From Mactromeris polynyma (Eukaryota > Mollusca > Bivalvia > Venerida > Mactridae): a stretch of 64,000 bases of DNA. The DNA is taken from assembly GCA_032209605.1 (NCBI GenBank), contig JASFXZ010000001.1, forward strand, positions 33,298,619 through 33,362,618, read 5' to 3'. How positions within the stretch are numbered: position 1 is the stretch's first letter; the number at the start of each line of letters is the position of its first letter. Below are positions 13,001-25,586 of this stretch, piece after piece. The notes beneath the pieces are model-generated. The model was not told the DNA's origin and did no database searches. It saw only the letters and a list, made by a program, of their open reading frames with translations. A program made the translations under genes and the position numbers.

Positions 13001-16000
13001 TGTATAAATGATGTAATTTCAGAATAAATCAAAAGAGAACTTATCAAAGCCTTTGAAGTTTTACAGTGAATTTCTGTCGATCAGAGGAGAGGATTTAACA
13101 TTTCTAGATATTGCGTCTGGAAGTTTGGAACACATCAACCTGAAACACGTTGTAAGTAATTCATTTAGTTGTCTACATGCATGTGATCATCCTTACCATT
13201 ACCTAGAGTCAGTGTACCCGATTTCGCACACATTTGCAATATTCAAGTATTTAACAATTCAAACATAAAAATTCAATGACAGCATTTATATCAAATTAAA
13301 GAACAAACTCTGTACCTTTAAACAAATGTTTTATACCAGTCATATTTTCTGACGTCATGGAGGAGGGTGCGCTTGAATACAGACACCGTATGGAGAACAT
13401 ATACTTCGTATTGGGTACCCGGTTTCGCACACCATGGTTTTGGATGAAAAACTGTTAACTGTTCTAAATTTGTGATGTTTTAATAAAAATTTGTTCAAGT
13501 ACAAGCAAATTAACATTTGAATGCCAAATTATACCATACACTCACTTGTACACATGTAAATTGATGCAACATGTACCATCACAGCAATTGTGTATTTATA
13601 CATTTTTTTAAGAAAACATAACATCTTCATAGTAACGTTCTAGATTACATTTTATTTCGAACAATTTGATTTGCAATATCCGTTTGTGTCATAAAAAAGT
13701 AGATTTCTGATATAATTAACTCGGTTAAATATTTTAACAAGAAAAAAGAGATGAATTAAGTCGAGTTTAAATTGACAGTTCTAAGTTGGGAGAATAAAAC
13801 CATTTCATTTACGGAAAATGATAGAAAGTTTCCATAATTTGATGAAGAATTTATACTTTTTGATCTACTTTTTCTTCAGCTGTGCTATATTTTCATGTAA
13901 TTATATTAGTTAAACACAAGTCAATGGGCATTTACCTTCTTACCTACTGACCAATATTTGTTTTGTGTTTGTGGTCGTCTGCTTCCCTTAATGCGTTGCA
14001 TGCATCAAAAGAATACGCGCACGGTCAGCTTCAGAGACGGTAACAAAAAATCTTTGTTTTTATTGGGAATCATTGAGAAAACGTGAGAAAACAGCAGGTG
14101 TGCGAAGCCGCGTCCTGTGCGAAATTGGGTACACTGACTCTATGTTTTACATGGTTATAGTTTTAGGAAAAAATTAACTCAAACATCCTTAATCCTGATT
14201 TTACCAAATTATAGAAATTTACATAGATATGTATTTTTTATAGAATAATGTGAATAGTTTTCTGTATTTGCCTATTGAATTTTGATAAATTGATAATATA
14301 GGATCAAAACTATGTGTATGTTTTGAAGAGAGGAAACTTTCTTTTAAATTGTCTTCAACTTGGGAGTTGTAAATCATAAGGCATCTGAGAAATACACTTA
14401 TTTTTGTTTTCTAGTCAAAATTGGAAACAAAACTTAGCTCATTGTACAAAGATCTCATCCAACTACATGCTGTCATGGAAACTGAGGAAGGGAATGAGTC
14501 GGCATATTTGTGGTCATCAAGTCATGTGACAACTGCTGCCAGAGAGAGGCTCATGACCCAGATTCTGAAATCTTGTGCTAATATGAAAGACTGTTGTTCA
14601 GACTTGCTTGAACTTTCCTTGTTGTATCCAAGTGCACCATGGGTAGGTCAGATGTTACATTGCACTATATTTACCACATTATTTAGCTTAAAATTATCAG
14701 TGAACCTGTTTGACAGAAAGTAATTATTATAGGAAGATTAAAACCAGATGTTTGAATTAAATGAAGACATGTAGAGCAATGTTAGTTTAAAGTGCAAATC
14801 TGATATATCTACTTATGTTGTTCAATGTGTCCGTGACCTCTGGATTTGCATTCTGAGGATGATATTTTAAAGTATATAATGTACATGTTCCCATTTATTC
14901 CAGCACAATGTGATGAAAGCATTATGCTTATTTCAATTACTCTTGTATCTAGTACTGGTGTCCTATGAGGAGGTGTGGTCATGACTTTCAAAGATTCGAA
15001 TCTACAACCTCCAGTTTGAATGATCCGCTTCATTATTTAATTGGTGGTTTTCAGAATCTTTCATTTTCTGTAATAATTATAAGTTGTTGTCTTCCATAAA
15101 TATGCTTTATTTGTATCTTAATATTAGCTCTGTAATCGTTTCATTGACATACGTCATTTTTCCTGTTGCTGAAAAACTGAAAATTATCAATTGATAAAAC
15201 ATTGATGCCTTGTGTACAAATCTTTCAGCCGCCTATCAGAAAGTGTGCTTTGAAGGAGATCACAGCTGACAGATTACTTGCATGTCTGCCAGCTAAATTA
15301 AGAAACAGATCAGGAGATATGAGTTTGTTAATACAAGCTCTTGTTAAAGCTTACAACTACAAAGTGTTTATGTTACAGAATCAGGTAATGTTACTTACAG
15401 AACTGTATAAGTTGATATTTTAGCATGTAAACAAACTATACAAATAAGGAAATTCTGATGTTTCCCATGCAGAAATGTTTGCAAATCACTGAAATGAGTA
15501 TTTCTCAATTCAATAGTAAAGTTTGTGAAGTGGACTTCTGTGAACGAGGTAAATTATGCTGCATGATATTTTTGCAGCTCTTGAAAATGCGAAATTTGCA
15601 AACATTACTATGTTGCAAATGTCACAGCATTACAGTTCATTTTATAATCAGCAAGGGTTAAAAATTGTATATTTACATTGATTTGCATACATAGATTAAT
15701 CTGAAATATATTCCTTCTTGGAAAAATTCATTTTAGACTGTATTAAGAAACTGTAAACTCCAGACAAATAATTCTTGTAGTTAATACCAATCACTGATCA
15801 CAACCAGATCTGCAGATTACATTCACTCATGAAGTGGCAGTCAAATCCTTTTCTGGTAAAATAATGTTTTTATTCATTTTCAGAATAAGAGTTTACGAGA
15901 AGAAGTAAAGTATCACAAGAAAGTATATAATTTGCAACTAAAATACACAGAATCTCTTTTTCAAGCTATCAGGTATTGTCATTTGGTAATACATCCTTGC

Positions 16001-19000
16001 TAATTGTATATACGAATGTGACTACGTTTTGCAACAGTATTCAATCAATTTTTGCAGAAAAGTTTTCCTGAAAGATGGTTATTTTAATAAAGATTGATAT
16101 TTATTTCACAAAGTATGGATGTGGTTTTGCATTATTACACATGTATTTGATATTTTAGGGAGGCATACTCAGGTTTTGAAGACAGCAGTAATGAATTGAT
16201 AGTTAAACCACTCAATGGTGAGTTGCTTAATCTTGTATAAGTCTGCTCATGATAAATGTTTTACGAAGCTTCGAAATAAAAAATTCACCATCATACACTG
16301 CACCCATTTTCTCTACTTTTCAGAATTAACTTTGTTGGTTAAGATGTACGCTACAGGGCCCATGTTCACAAAGTATTAACTGATCTGGATCAACTTGATC
16401 CATAAAAATATTTGCCTTTTTCATGAAGCAATTGAACACTTTTCCCAGTAATTCTCATAAACATACACAAAAATTTATAAACATCTTCAAATTAACATCG
16501 TGAAAACATATTAAACATCACCATGATGTTGAGAAATTAATTTATTATACTTATGTCTGAAACTGATCCAGATCAAATCAGGATCAATTTTCCAAAATCA
16601 GTCATAACTTATTAATTTCCATCTTTTTCTTAATAAGCATGACATTTGAATTCAATGTCTTAAAAGTTTTGCAGTATGATCATATCTGTCACAGTATGTA
16701 AAAAGATTTAGCTTTGAATAAAAATTTTTACAAAGTTTGAGAGATCCTATATTTGATCTTGATTCTGAAAACTGATTCTTTGTGAACACAGGGCAAGTGT
16801 ATGTTATTCATATTTTACTTCTACTTACGAATAAACAAAATGCGTGTCTTGTAGGTAAAATGTTCTAACTTTCTTGAAGTCTCTAAGCTATTTAGTTGAA
16901 ATATTAATTGTATAAATAAATATTAATGTGTCTACCATATTCATATTGACAGAGATAAATTTGTGTTTTATATATATTTTGTCAGTTGTCCTCGAGTCTT
17001 ACATTGATCTAAGCCAGTCAGCATCTGAGGTATCTTTGAAGAAGTTTCTACAGGTATTTAAGGAGCAAGTTCCACATGTAAGTCAATGAAGCAGTATGCA
17101 TTGTTTTTGTTTGTAGTTTTAAGTAATGAAATCTCGACATGCTGGTGATCTGTGCAATGTCCTACTCAGTGGTCTCCCTTTACTAAGTACATCAACCTCG
17201 GCCATCACAAACATTTTAACTAGTATTCTGTGATTTAGGATTTTTATCTTTTGATTATATACTGATTTGGTAAAAAATTGTTCTGGTTATATTACAGAGA
17301 AATGAGGAAAATGTATTTGGTTAAATGAAACAATATTTTTTACACATCAAATCAAACTACATGTATGTGCTTTCAAGGTGTTACGGTATTTTTATTCAAA
17401 TATCCAACATCACAAGACATTTGTGATTGGACTGATTCATGTACTGCTAAGGGAGATAAGCACTATTAGGAGTTTGACCTTTTTACTGATACATGAATAT
17501 TAACCTCTACCTGCCCTGCGTTCAGTTACGGCTATCTGTTGCAAATGTTTTGTACTGCATCCCTTTTCTACTGTAATGCATTGACTGCACACAGGGAACC
17601 AAATTGCAAAATGTACGAAACGATAGCCTCAAATACCTTTACTGAATGCAGGGCTGCTCTCACTCATTGGTAATTGTTTAGCTTGGAGGTATTGATTAAT
17701 TATTTGAGTTATGTCTGTGATATTACTGACTCTTTTTGACTAAGCACGCTAATATCAGTGTAATAAAGCGATGTATAACATATTTTGCTTGCAATACAGT
17801 ACATGAACTATTTTTTACTCTGCTAGCGATTGTTTTTAATAACTTGTAAATCCGATTTTATTTATAAAATACATTTTGTCCCAGCCTTAATTGTTTGATA
17901 TATCGTGGATGGACCGGTTTCAGTGACCTTAACTTTAATTCCCTTTACAATGGGAAAATATATCAAAAACAAAACAAAATCAACTCATTACCTGTAGTTT
18001 ACTTCATTTTGCTTTGATCTGTTCCAATGTCCCTGGTAATCTTTGTAAATTCATATTTGCAGCTCACAAACATTGTGGAAACTCTTGATGTAAAGGAAGA
18101 AACAGAATCTGATGGTAAAATTTCTGATTTTATGCAAAGTTGAATGATTTATCTATCATCCAGTATCTTGTATAGTGAAATAATCCTGAGAGAATTACCT
18201 AAAAGCTGCCTTAATGTCTTCAATTTTATTTGATGATTATTTGAATACTAGTAGATCTAATTTGCTGCATGCATGATTATGACTAAGTTATTGTTATCAC
18301 ATATCACAGCAATTCACTGTAAACTGCTTTGTCCACATAGGTGCTAAAGTCTTGTCACAGTTTGGAGAAGAATTCTTCCAAGCCCTCGAAAAACTTGTCC
18401 GAGTTGAGCAATCTAGACGAGATATAGAAGCAAACCGTATCGAAGAGGTACGTAGTGAGCAAGCAAGACTTGATAAAGAACTCAGGGAAATTCTTGATGA
18501 ACAAGAAGCTAGAATGCATTGTCTTGAAACTGAAGCAACATCCCAAATATCAGCTGATATAAGTACGTTTAGTGATTCTTCGAAATATGCTGAATCTGTT
18601 AAAAAAAGTGAATACAACATTGACGATAAGGATAATAATTCCTGTGAAAATTCAGATTCGTTACATCCTAAAAAAGTGAAAAGCAAAGTTAAAGAAAAGT
18701 CCATTCACAAAAAAGAATGGATCAGTATCGTAGATGATGAGCCTGTTGTGAGAGATATGTCTGATTTAAGTCTTCTAAGTAAAGACAGTTTGTCTAATGC
18801 AGAGTTGTATAATATTCATAAAACTGTTGACATGGTACAAGTTGATGGTCAGTGTGCTAGAGATCGCGATAACTTACAAACAGACACAGATAACTCTGGT
18901 GTAACTTCTGTAAAAAAGAAAAAGCTTGGTTATGTACCAAATACTTTTGTACCAAATCGAACTCTTCAATTAAGGAGATCAGGAAGTTTGTCTAGACTGT

Positions 19001-19134
19001 CTACTCATGATAGTACAATAGTAGAAGATGATTCCTCAAACAAACCAGTCTCACATGAGGAAGTTAAACCAGAGAAGACAAGAAAGTCTGCACATCAGAA
19101 ACCAGTGTCAAAAAGTAAACCTGCATTCAGATAG
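10088..19134 (+). CDS. Unrecognised 691-aa coiled-coil protein, 13 exons
   Basis: Exons: 10088-10210, 10609-10658, 11051-11150, 11913-12001, 12410-12524, 13023-13151, 14415-14642, 15229-15384, 15884-15972, 16159-16217, 16986-17077, 18063-18114, 18341-19134. All introns are GT-AG and every phase matches, giving 2076 nt and 691 aa ending in TAG. I do not recognise the family. Visible parts: a basic N-terminus; a coiled coil about 36-95 (REHKLLKQENAKLK..., LLKSQIIQLERQ); a mixed helical middle (about 100-425) with conserved-looking blocks such as FEVENNLQWLADKC and ITADRLLACLPAKLRN; a charged coiled coil about 429-496 (QSRRDIEANRIEEVRSEQAR); then a Ser/Lys-rich, probably disordered tail to 691 with a KKKKLGYVP patch and a basic end. 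No signal peptide or membrane segment is seen. A scaffold, cytoskeletal or centrosomal role would fit the coiled coils but is only a guess. The start could instead be Met14 (AMSQQTH). Confidence 0.87.
13206..14140. mobile_element. 935-bp TIR element with TA target duplication in intron 6
   Basis: The ends are inverted repeats: the left starts gagtcagtgtacccgatttc and the right ends gaaattgggtacactgactc (one mismatch over about 24 bp). TA flanks both sides (13204-13205 and 14141-14142). An inner copy of the motif ('gggtacccggtttcgcacac', about 13414) lies 200 bp inside. It contains no reading frame of note, so it is probably a non-autonomous Tc1/mariner- or pogo-type element. Confidence 0.7.
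16353..16796. mobile_element. MITE-like inverted-repeat element in intron 10
   Basis: Left end 'gggcccatgttcacaaag' and right end 'ctttgtgaacacagggc' are inverted copies. The inner flanks (aactgatctggatcaac and gattctgaaaactgatt) also pair loosely. It is about 440 bp with no coding frame. Confidence 0.55.
17512..17656. mobile_element. Short inverted-repeat element in intron 11
   Basis: 'ccctgcgttcagttacggct' at the left is mirrored by 'tacctttactgaatgcaggg' at the right, with further pairing inside (ttttgtac / gtacgaaa). The terminal motif gcgttcagttacggcta also occurs at the ends of the element at 29870-30186, so the two look like one family. Confidence 0.5.
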
Positions 19135-20749
19135 CACAATGACACAATGATCTATTTGGTATAGATCTCTTCATTACAGTTTTATAGTGTCTGTTTAATG
19201 GACGATTACTTACCAGCAATTCAGTTGTTCCTAATGAATATCAAATTTCTATAGTTCTGGATTATTGTCCATTTAGTTATTTGTCTAAATTTCTGTCTAG
19301 TATGTTTGTACATGTCTAAAATATGTTTGTGGTCAAAATTAGTAAAGTTAAAAAAGCTGTTTAACTCAAAAATCATATGGCTTGAAGTCAGATTGTTAAA
19401 TGTAAAAAAATGGAAATTGAGTAACATTCTCATTGTTCTTATCACATTCCAGCAAGTTACATTTACCATTAGATAATTTTGTGTATATTTGTTCTTTAAT
19501 CATGGATAAAGCCTATTTACACTTCTCAGGGCCCTCTGGAGTTTAAATTATGATTAAATTTAAAATTCGGAAAATGTGACAAATGGGTTCTACTAGTCCT
19601 TGGTTATACTTATATCTCCTCTGGATGTCTGACTGGAGATCATCATTTATGACATTATTTCAATTTGGGGTGAATGAATATGCGCTGGTGCAAAAACTTG
19701 TTTTAGATATTGTTTGATTATGTTAACATTTCTCAAAATACCATTATTTGTTTCTTAAATAGTAGGCCTAATAAATAGTATAGAGAAAAACATTAGACAA
19801 TAGAATATTGAATTTTCCAATAGATGTATATGTACCTGTACCAACATTGTCTCACTCACAACTCAGGATTCAAGATGTTGATGTTATTTTGTTATGAATT
19901 AAACAGTTTACTCTTACTTGTATTGTCTTCTATCATTTTTTCACTTAAAATGTAAATATGATAACAAGAGATGCTCCTGGAGCAGTGTGTCCTTGCAAGT
20001 ACAAACTTTACTTGATTGCAACTAGCCCCTCCTCATAATTAAAATGTGTGTCAAGTTTCAATGAAATGTTTCAACTTACAGCTGAAACACTCGAGTGTTT
20101 TGGATGGACATAGAGGCAGTGATTACTACTTGTCTCAACATGGAATCTGTACAGTACATTTTAATCATAGTACTTTCACACATCCAGCTTCATAATCAAT
20201 GGCACTGTTTAAGACAATAGCAGAAAATGCCAATACAATTGCAACTGGACTGACTTGCAGTTTATCAGCAATGTAAGGCTTGAAATTTTGAGTTAGTGGT
20301 TAAAATTACTGGCAATAATGTTATATCATCACACAATAGTTTGCCTCAAACTGCTATTAAGTAACCAGGTAGTTTTTGTATTACATGCAGCGTGATGCTC
20401 AATTTTACAATCGCAGTTGTTTGTACTATAGAAGTTAAACACTCGAGAAGAACCAAGTCATCAGTTTTCTCACGATACCATTTTCTTTCAGAAATGACTT
20501 ACATATACTCAAACGCAAAAAGTGTGCACTTTATATTTGTTAGATTTTCTGAAAATCCAATAACGGAATATTTATCATGTGTGGTATCCTTTTTTTAGCT
20601 TATTCAATTAACCTTCTAACCAATCTGTTTATTTTATTGTTTTGAATTTCTTTAAAACTTACGCCTCTTCATGCAGTAGGGGTCAAAATCAAAAATAGCC
20701 AAAGGGATGTTTTCTTGCGTAGATTCACTGGTATTTGTTGCAAAATGAT
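19135..20749 (+). other. 3' UTR and downstream flank of the coiled-coil gene
   Basis: A candidate poly(A) signal AATAAA lies at 19770-19775, about 640 nt after the stop. From about 19965 to 20130 a dispersed-repeat-like segment begins 'aacaagagatgctcctggag' and includes 'gtcaagtttcaatgaaatg'. I see no gene in this stretch. Confidence 0.4.
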
Positions 20750-20754
20750 GTTAA

Positions 20755-21030
20755 TGTTGCATTAATATCTGGTATGACCGCCATTCCGTCCAATAACTGC
20801 AGCAGTCTCATGTGCGTCAACTCAATGTGACGGTCCAGTCTGATGCGTCACACGTGCCCTGCTAGATCAGGAATGGTCGGCAACAGTACCCGTTTGCATA
20901 AACCTATCACGTAACTCGATTAGTGTTTCTATGGCAATTAAGTGCCTGTGGAACTGTAGCGACAAAGTTACCTCTGACCATCATGATTGAGGCGTCAATC
21001 CGTCGACGTTCCGATAGTCGTGGCATATTC
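20755..21030 (-). pseudogene. Degraded Tc1-like transposase N-terminus
   Basis: Read on the minus strand across three frames: ERRRIDASIMMVRGN, then LIELRDRFMQTGTVADHS followed by a stop and RARVTHQ, then RLDRHIELTHMR. These match in order the paired helix-turn-helix region of Tc1-like transposases (RF..TG.VADRPR.GRPRVT..RQDR.I.L.H.R). At least two frame changes and one stop show it is dead. No terminal repeats or DDE domain were found. Confidence 0.68.
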
Positions 21031-21589
21031 TGTTATAAATTTTCTTAATCTAGTGATATTCACACTATTCATGTGTGAAAGAATGTAGTGAAAACAGGTG
21101 TGGCCACTTGTACTTGTGTATACACGTTCCCCATGGAAATCCTTCAAAATCATCATTCAGGCCATTACGTAAAAACTAGCCATAGTTAGTCTTAGTTAAG
21201 ACTGCTTTTTCGTTGTTGCTGTAAACCGTAATGACAGATATTCTTATGTTTCAAATTTGACATCTTCATACCTTGTAGAATTAAAATTATAAAAAAATCA
21301 AAAGTGCACACTTTCTTTTCAGTATATAAATATCAGACCAGATGAAGACTTGTCAGTATCCCAGTGAGAAGGGAATCTGAACTATAATATCTGCCTCTCT
21401 AGTCATGTTTGCAACACATTTCAAGGCACACACTTTTTGTCTATTTATATTATAACATCTTTAATACCAAGTTTAATCTTACAAATTGAACTCTTCAACG
21501 GGTTAACTGTAAGCATTAGGATTATATGCAAATTGTAATCCATTACTTTTCCAGAGATGCCAACTAGAACAAAGAGAAGTTTTTTTTCT

Positions 21590-21595
21590 TTTATT
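21590..21595 (-). terminator. RPL17 poly(A) signal
   Basis: AATAAA on the minus strand, about 28 nt after the TAG stop at 21624-21626. A very short 3' UTR is usual for ribosomal protein genes. Confidence 0.65.
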
Positions 21596-21623
21596 TGTAA
21601 TGACTGTACAGAAAATGCCACAT

Positions 21624-24600
21624 CTATTCTCTCATCATCATCTTTTGTCTCTTCAATTTTTTCTGTGACACCTTCTTTTTCACGGGTTCATCTTCACCAC
21701 CAACTGGCTTAGGTACAGCCTGCTCTCTCTCAGCAAGGATAAGCTCAATGTGACATGGGCTGCTCATGTAAGCTGAAATACAGAACAAACCAATAAATAT
21801 ATTGCAACTGTACAACAAATTTTATACACAACCTGGTCAATTTATTTCGTATCTTTATGTACAAAACTGCATTCGATCAATTATATGAGCAACAAACTTC
21901 CTTTTTGAAATCAACATAAATTTACCCAGTAAGTGGTAACATACTATTTTTCTGTTAACTGCACGACACATAATGCACACCATATCGGCCAATTACAAAA
22001 ACAGCAAATACTTCTTATGTTTTTTGATGTTTAAAGAACATTTCAGAAAGTAACACAAACCATGCAATGTTTTAATTGACTTGTTCTCAACTGATTTTTG
22101 ACATCGTAACCTAGTTTGCAATAAATTTCTTTTACACCCAAGTCTACAGACTGGCTCACAATAACAAAAAAAATGTAAACAGCATGCGAGTAGTACAGTG
22201 ATAATTTCACAACCATTGTTCACATCATAAATGGTCTAAACTCTACAATAAGGTGGCATAAATCATAATGGAATAGATAAAAATGTCCACCTTAGTCTAA
22301 CGATAACTTAGTACACTTACGGTTAATTCTTCCATGGGCTCTGTATGTTCTTCTTCTCATTTTTGGGGCAGCATTTACCATAATGTGTTCAATAATCAAA
22401 TGGTCAGTGTCAAGTCCCTGAAAAAAGTGGAATATTATAATACTGTCAACACTTGGAAAATTATACATTTTTCCTTTATCATCGAGTTCACCAAATGTGT
22501 TCCACTGCCAGACTGGTAAAAATTCATTTGGTTTGGTAAAAAATATGGAAACCTTACAAGAAAACAACATAGGAAATAATTTCTTGTTATAATGTAGGCT
22601 GGCTCCATTTGGTGAACTCCGTCATCAGGATGAAAAATTTAACACTGACAAATCAATGGCAAGATTCACAGAAAACAAGTAAGTTTGAGCAAATGATCAT
22701 TGATATTATTCCACTATAACATCCAACAGAAAAAACAGTATAATTAAGACACCACAATGGACAGAAGAGTATGAACATAATAACTGAAGAAAAGGCTAAT
22801 CGTTATGACAGATTCAAACGAAAGAGGAACTAGTGGAAAAAAATTATTTTGTGTTCATGAACAATTCCACATATCCCAACAGTATACATTCAATGACAGA
22901 TGGGAACTGTTAACATACTGGGGACAAAAGAAAAGAATTAGATGTAACAAAAAAAGATTACCTTGAATTCAGCATTGCTTTCGGCATTTTTCAACAGCTG
23001 AAGCAAGAATTCAGCACTCTTTTTTGGCCATCGTCCTTGTGTTACACCCCAAGCTTTGGCCTGAAAATATAATGTAAAGCTACTTTCAAGCATGGCTTTC
23101 AACATTATCTGATATCTATAACACAGATCAAACAAAGCAGACCAAGACGTGTAAGGGGATATTTTCAACAGCAATTTCAAACATTTCACAAGCAGGAATA
23201 TTCTGTAGTCAAGAATGTAAACAAGTACTTCCATAAGCAAGGAAATTTAAGTTGGCAGACTTTTTTGTGACTCTCTAGACATTGCGAATTTGGTGAACTT
23301 CCAGTTCATGAACTAAACAAATAAAATACAGTTCACAAAAAGGAAATCATTTACAAATACTTCTATGGACATTTCTAGGGAAGAACAATGTGCCTATCTA
23401 CAATATTTAGTCATGCTTGCATTAAAAACCAACTGAAATACAACATAGAAGACTAGTCAAAATTCCATAGGCAAATTCCATAAACTAATCCCATATCACT
23501 TATTTAAAATAAATATCAGTTTTTACATACCTGTGCCTTTCTACCTACAGCTCCATTAAAATGTGTGAAAGGTACAACTTCTTTCTTGGCAATCACATTT
23601 TTCAAGTATCTAGTGGCACGTTTAACATGCATGTGCTTGACAGCTGCTGCCGTTTCACGTGTGTTCTAAAAATAGATCCATATCAGCATTAATATTCAGC
23701 AAACAGAATCACATCATGATTACACATAATTGAATAATAACTTATGCAGAACAAATGAAAACAAGTATCACTTCTCATATTCAGCCTTGCACAAAATGTT
23801 TTGCCTATTGTTGCATGAATATTACTATAATGGCTATTAAAAAATAGAATTGCTGTTATTTTTCAAACAAGAAGACAAACCATGACCCATTATGACCATC
23901 CATCATTGTTATAACTAGAATGCGTCCATAGTACACAGATGCCCCCACTTGCAGCCTTTGTCACAAAAGCAAACACTATTATTCTGCTCATAGTTTGTGA
24001 ATGGACATCAAAATTACCAAGTGAACAACTGTTCCGATTATGGTGTTAAGTCAAGGGCCATAACTTTGCACTTACTGGGTGTAACCATACATGAAACCCC
24101 AGGTGCACAACTATACAGGTTGGTGAACATTCCTGTAAAGTCTTACGAGTCTGGCTAAACTATTTTTGGAGATACGAGTGATGCAAGATTGCATACTATG
24201 TAGGCTATGTTTTAACTAAGTCAAGGGCTATAACTGTGCATTTACTGGGCACAGCCAAACATGAACCCCAAGGTGCACAACTAAACATGCTGGTGAACAT
24301 TCATGTGAAGTTTTATGACTCTGGCCGATATATTTTTGAGATATAAGTGACAAGATTGCATACTATGTAGGCAATGTTTTAACTAAGTCAAGGGCTATAA
24401 CTTTGCACTTACTGCAAACATGAAACTCCAGGTGCAAAACTACATAGACTGGTGAACATTCCTGTAAAGTTTTATGACTCTGGCTCATATTCTTTTGGAG
24501 ACATGAGTGACACAAGATTTTGTGACGGACGGACAAAGGGCAAATCTATATGAAAAGGGGGCATAATAAATGACAATTATATTCATACAAGTCAGTGTAT

Positions 24601-25586
24601 TTATATTCTTCAAATATAAATTAATTAATGAACAATATTAAAACAAGTCAACATACCTTGAAATGAACCCTCAAATAAGAACCCTTGGCTTTCGCCGCTG
24701 AAATATAGAGCAATAAGAACTTTAAAATCTTACCAACTGAACTTTGCAATAATTTCATTCCAACAAAATCACTTTTCAAAATTGTATGACTTTTATGTTT
24801 AGAATATCATATGATTTTACTGTTTTACAAAATGATATCATCCAGCAAGGCACATGGTAATCATGTTACTTGCACAATACAAATCTAACCACAAAGGAAT
24901 ATTCAATTAACATGTATCATATATTTGATGTAAACGTCAACCATTTTGTGCTTGTCTGAATGAAATGTTATTGGTCCTGGGCTATCAACAAGCTGGTTAT
25001 GACCGTCATAATAAATAAAACGGGCCTCTACCAAATGATTCTGCCACACTATAATTAGGGATGTCATTGATACAATCAATATAGATATATATATATCAAC
25101 AAATTTTATTTTGTCAAATCAGTATTTGATACACACAAAAAATGATTATTAATTATTGAGGGACAATACAGGAGAATGGGTCTAGTCTTAAAAAATGTGT
25201 CAAAATAGTGTAATGTCGCTCGGTACACATTAAACAATGCTCTACTGGATAATTATGCATTCCAAATTTATGTCAGTTACATTACATTTATATGGTTTCT
25301 TAAAATACTAGTTGAACATTTCTTTAAGTAGGGCACATACACATAAAAATACAGAAAATAGGTGTTAAGTCTGTAAAAGGAATTTTAAAATATGATTGAT
25401 ATACTGATGCATCAATCATATTTTAAAATTCCTTTTACAGGCTTAACACCTATATCATCTATACATGTATCATCGATATTCGTCTTTCAATACATCAATA
25501 TCATCGATACACAAAAAAAAGCTCTAACTATAGTTAAATAACATACATTTAGAGGGGTTCTCTGGTTCTGTGGCGTATCTCGTCAT
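21624..25586 (-). CDS. RPL17: Large-subunit ribosomal protein uL22 (RPL17)
   Basis: Coding exons (minus): 25547-25586, 24657-24697, 23531-23665, 22962-23060, 22321-22417, 21624-21772. All introns are GT-AG and the phases match, giving 561 nt and 186 aa (human RPL17 has 184). The protein reads [19 protein letters not shown] at the start. It continues through [29 protein letters not shown] and [16 protein letters not shown], and ends in YMSSPCHIE and a Lys-rich tail ending MMMRE. uL22 binds 23S-like rRNA and lines the peptide exit tunnel with a beta-hairpin. An acceptor (TTTTAG) lies 7 nt before the ATG, so the gene has a 5' UTR intron. Introns hold a bivalve-type repeat (24048-24545) and a strong hairpin (25360-25451). 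No snoRNA could be confirmed in the introns, although vertebrate RPL17 hosts some. Confidence 0.97.
24048..24545. repeat. Three tandem ~169-bp repeats in RPL17 intron 2
   Basis: 'aagtcaagggc(c/t)ataac' occurs at about 24048, 24218 and 24385, each followed by 'acatgaa', 'aggtgcacaact' and 'tggtgaacattc'. The last copy ends at 'gacggacggacaaagggcaa'. Words of this kind are common in bivalve genomes. Confidence 0.65.
25360..25451. repeat. Near-perfect hairpin, 41-bp arms, RPL17 intron 1
   Basis: Arms 25360-25400 and 25411-25451 are inverted copies with one mismatch in 41 bp, around a 10-base loop (atactgatgc). In RNA this would be a very stable stem. It may be a foldback MITE. Confidence 0.8.

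Noticed and set aside
18297..18704. 135-residue minus-strand frame
   Set aside because: It is the antisense of the coiled-coil gene's last exon, whose plus-strand frame fits all splice phases.
22620..22720. Box C/D snoRNA in an RPL17 intron
   Set aside because: A TGATGA occurs on the minus strand (about 22620-22635), but there is no matching CTGA D box and terminal stem, so it cannot be supported.
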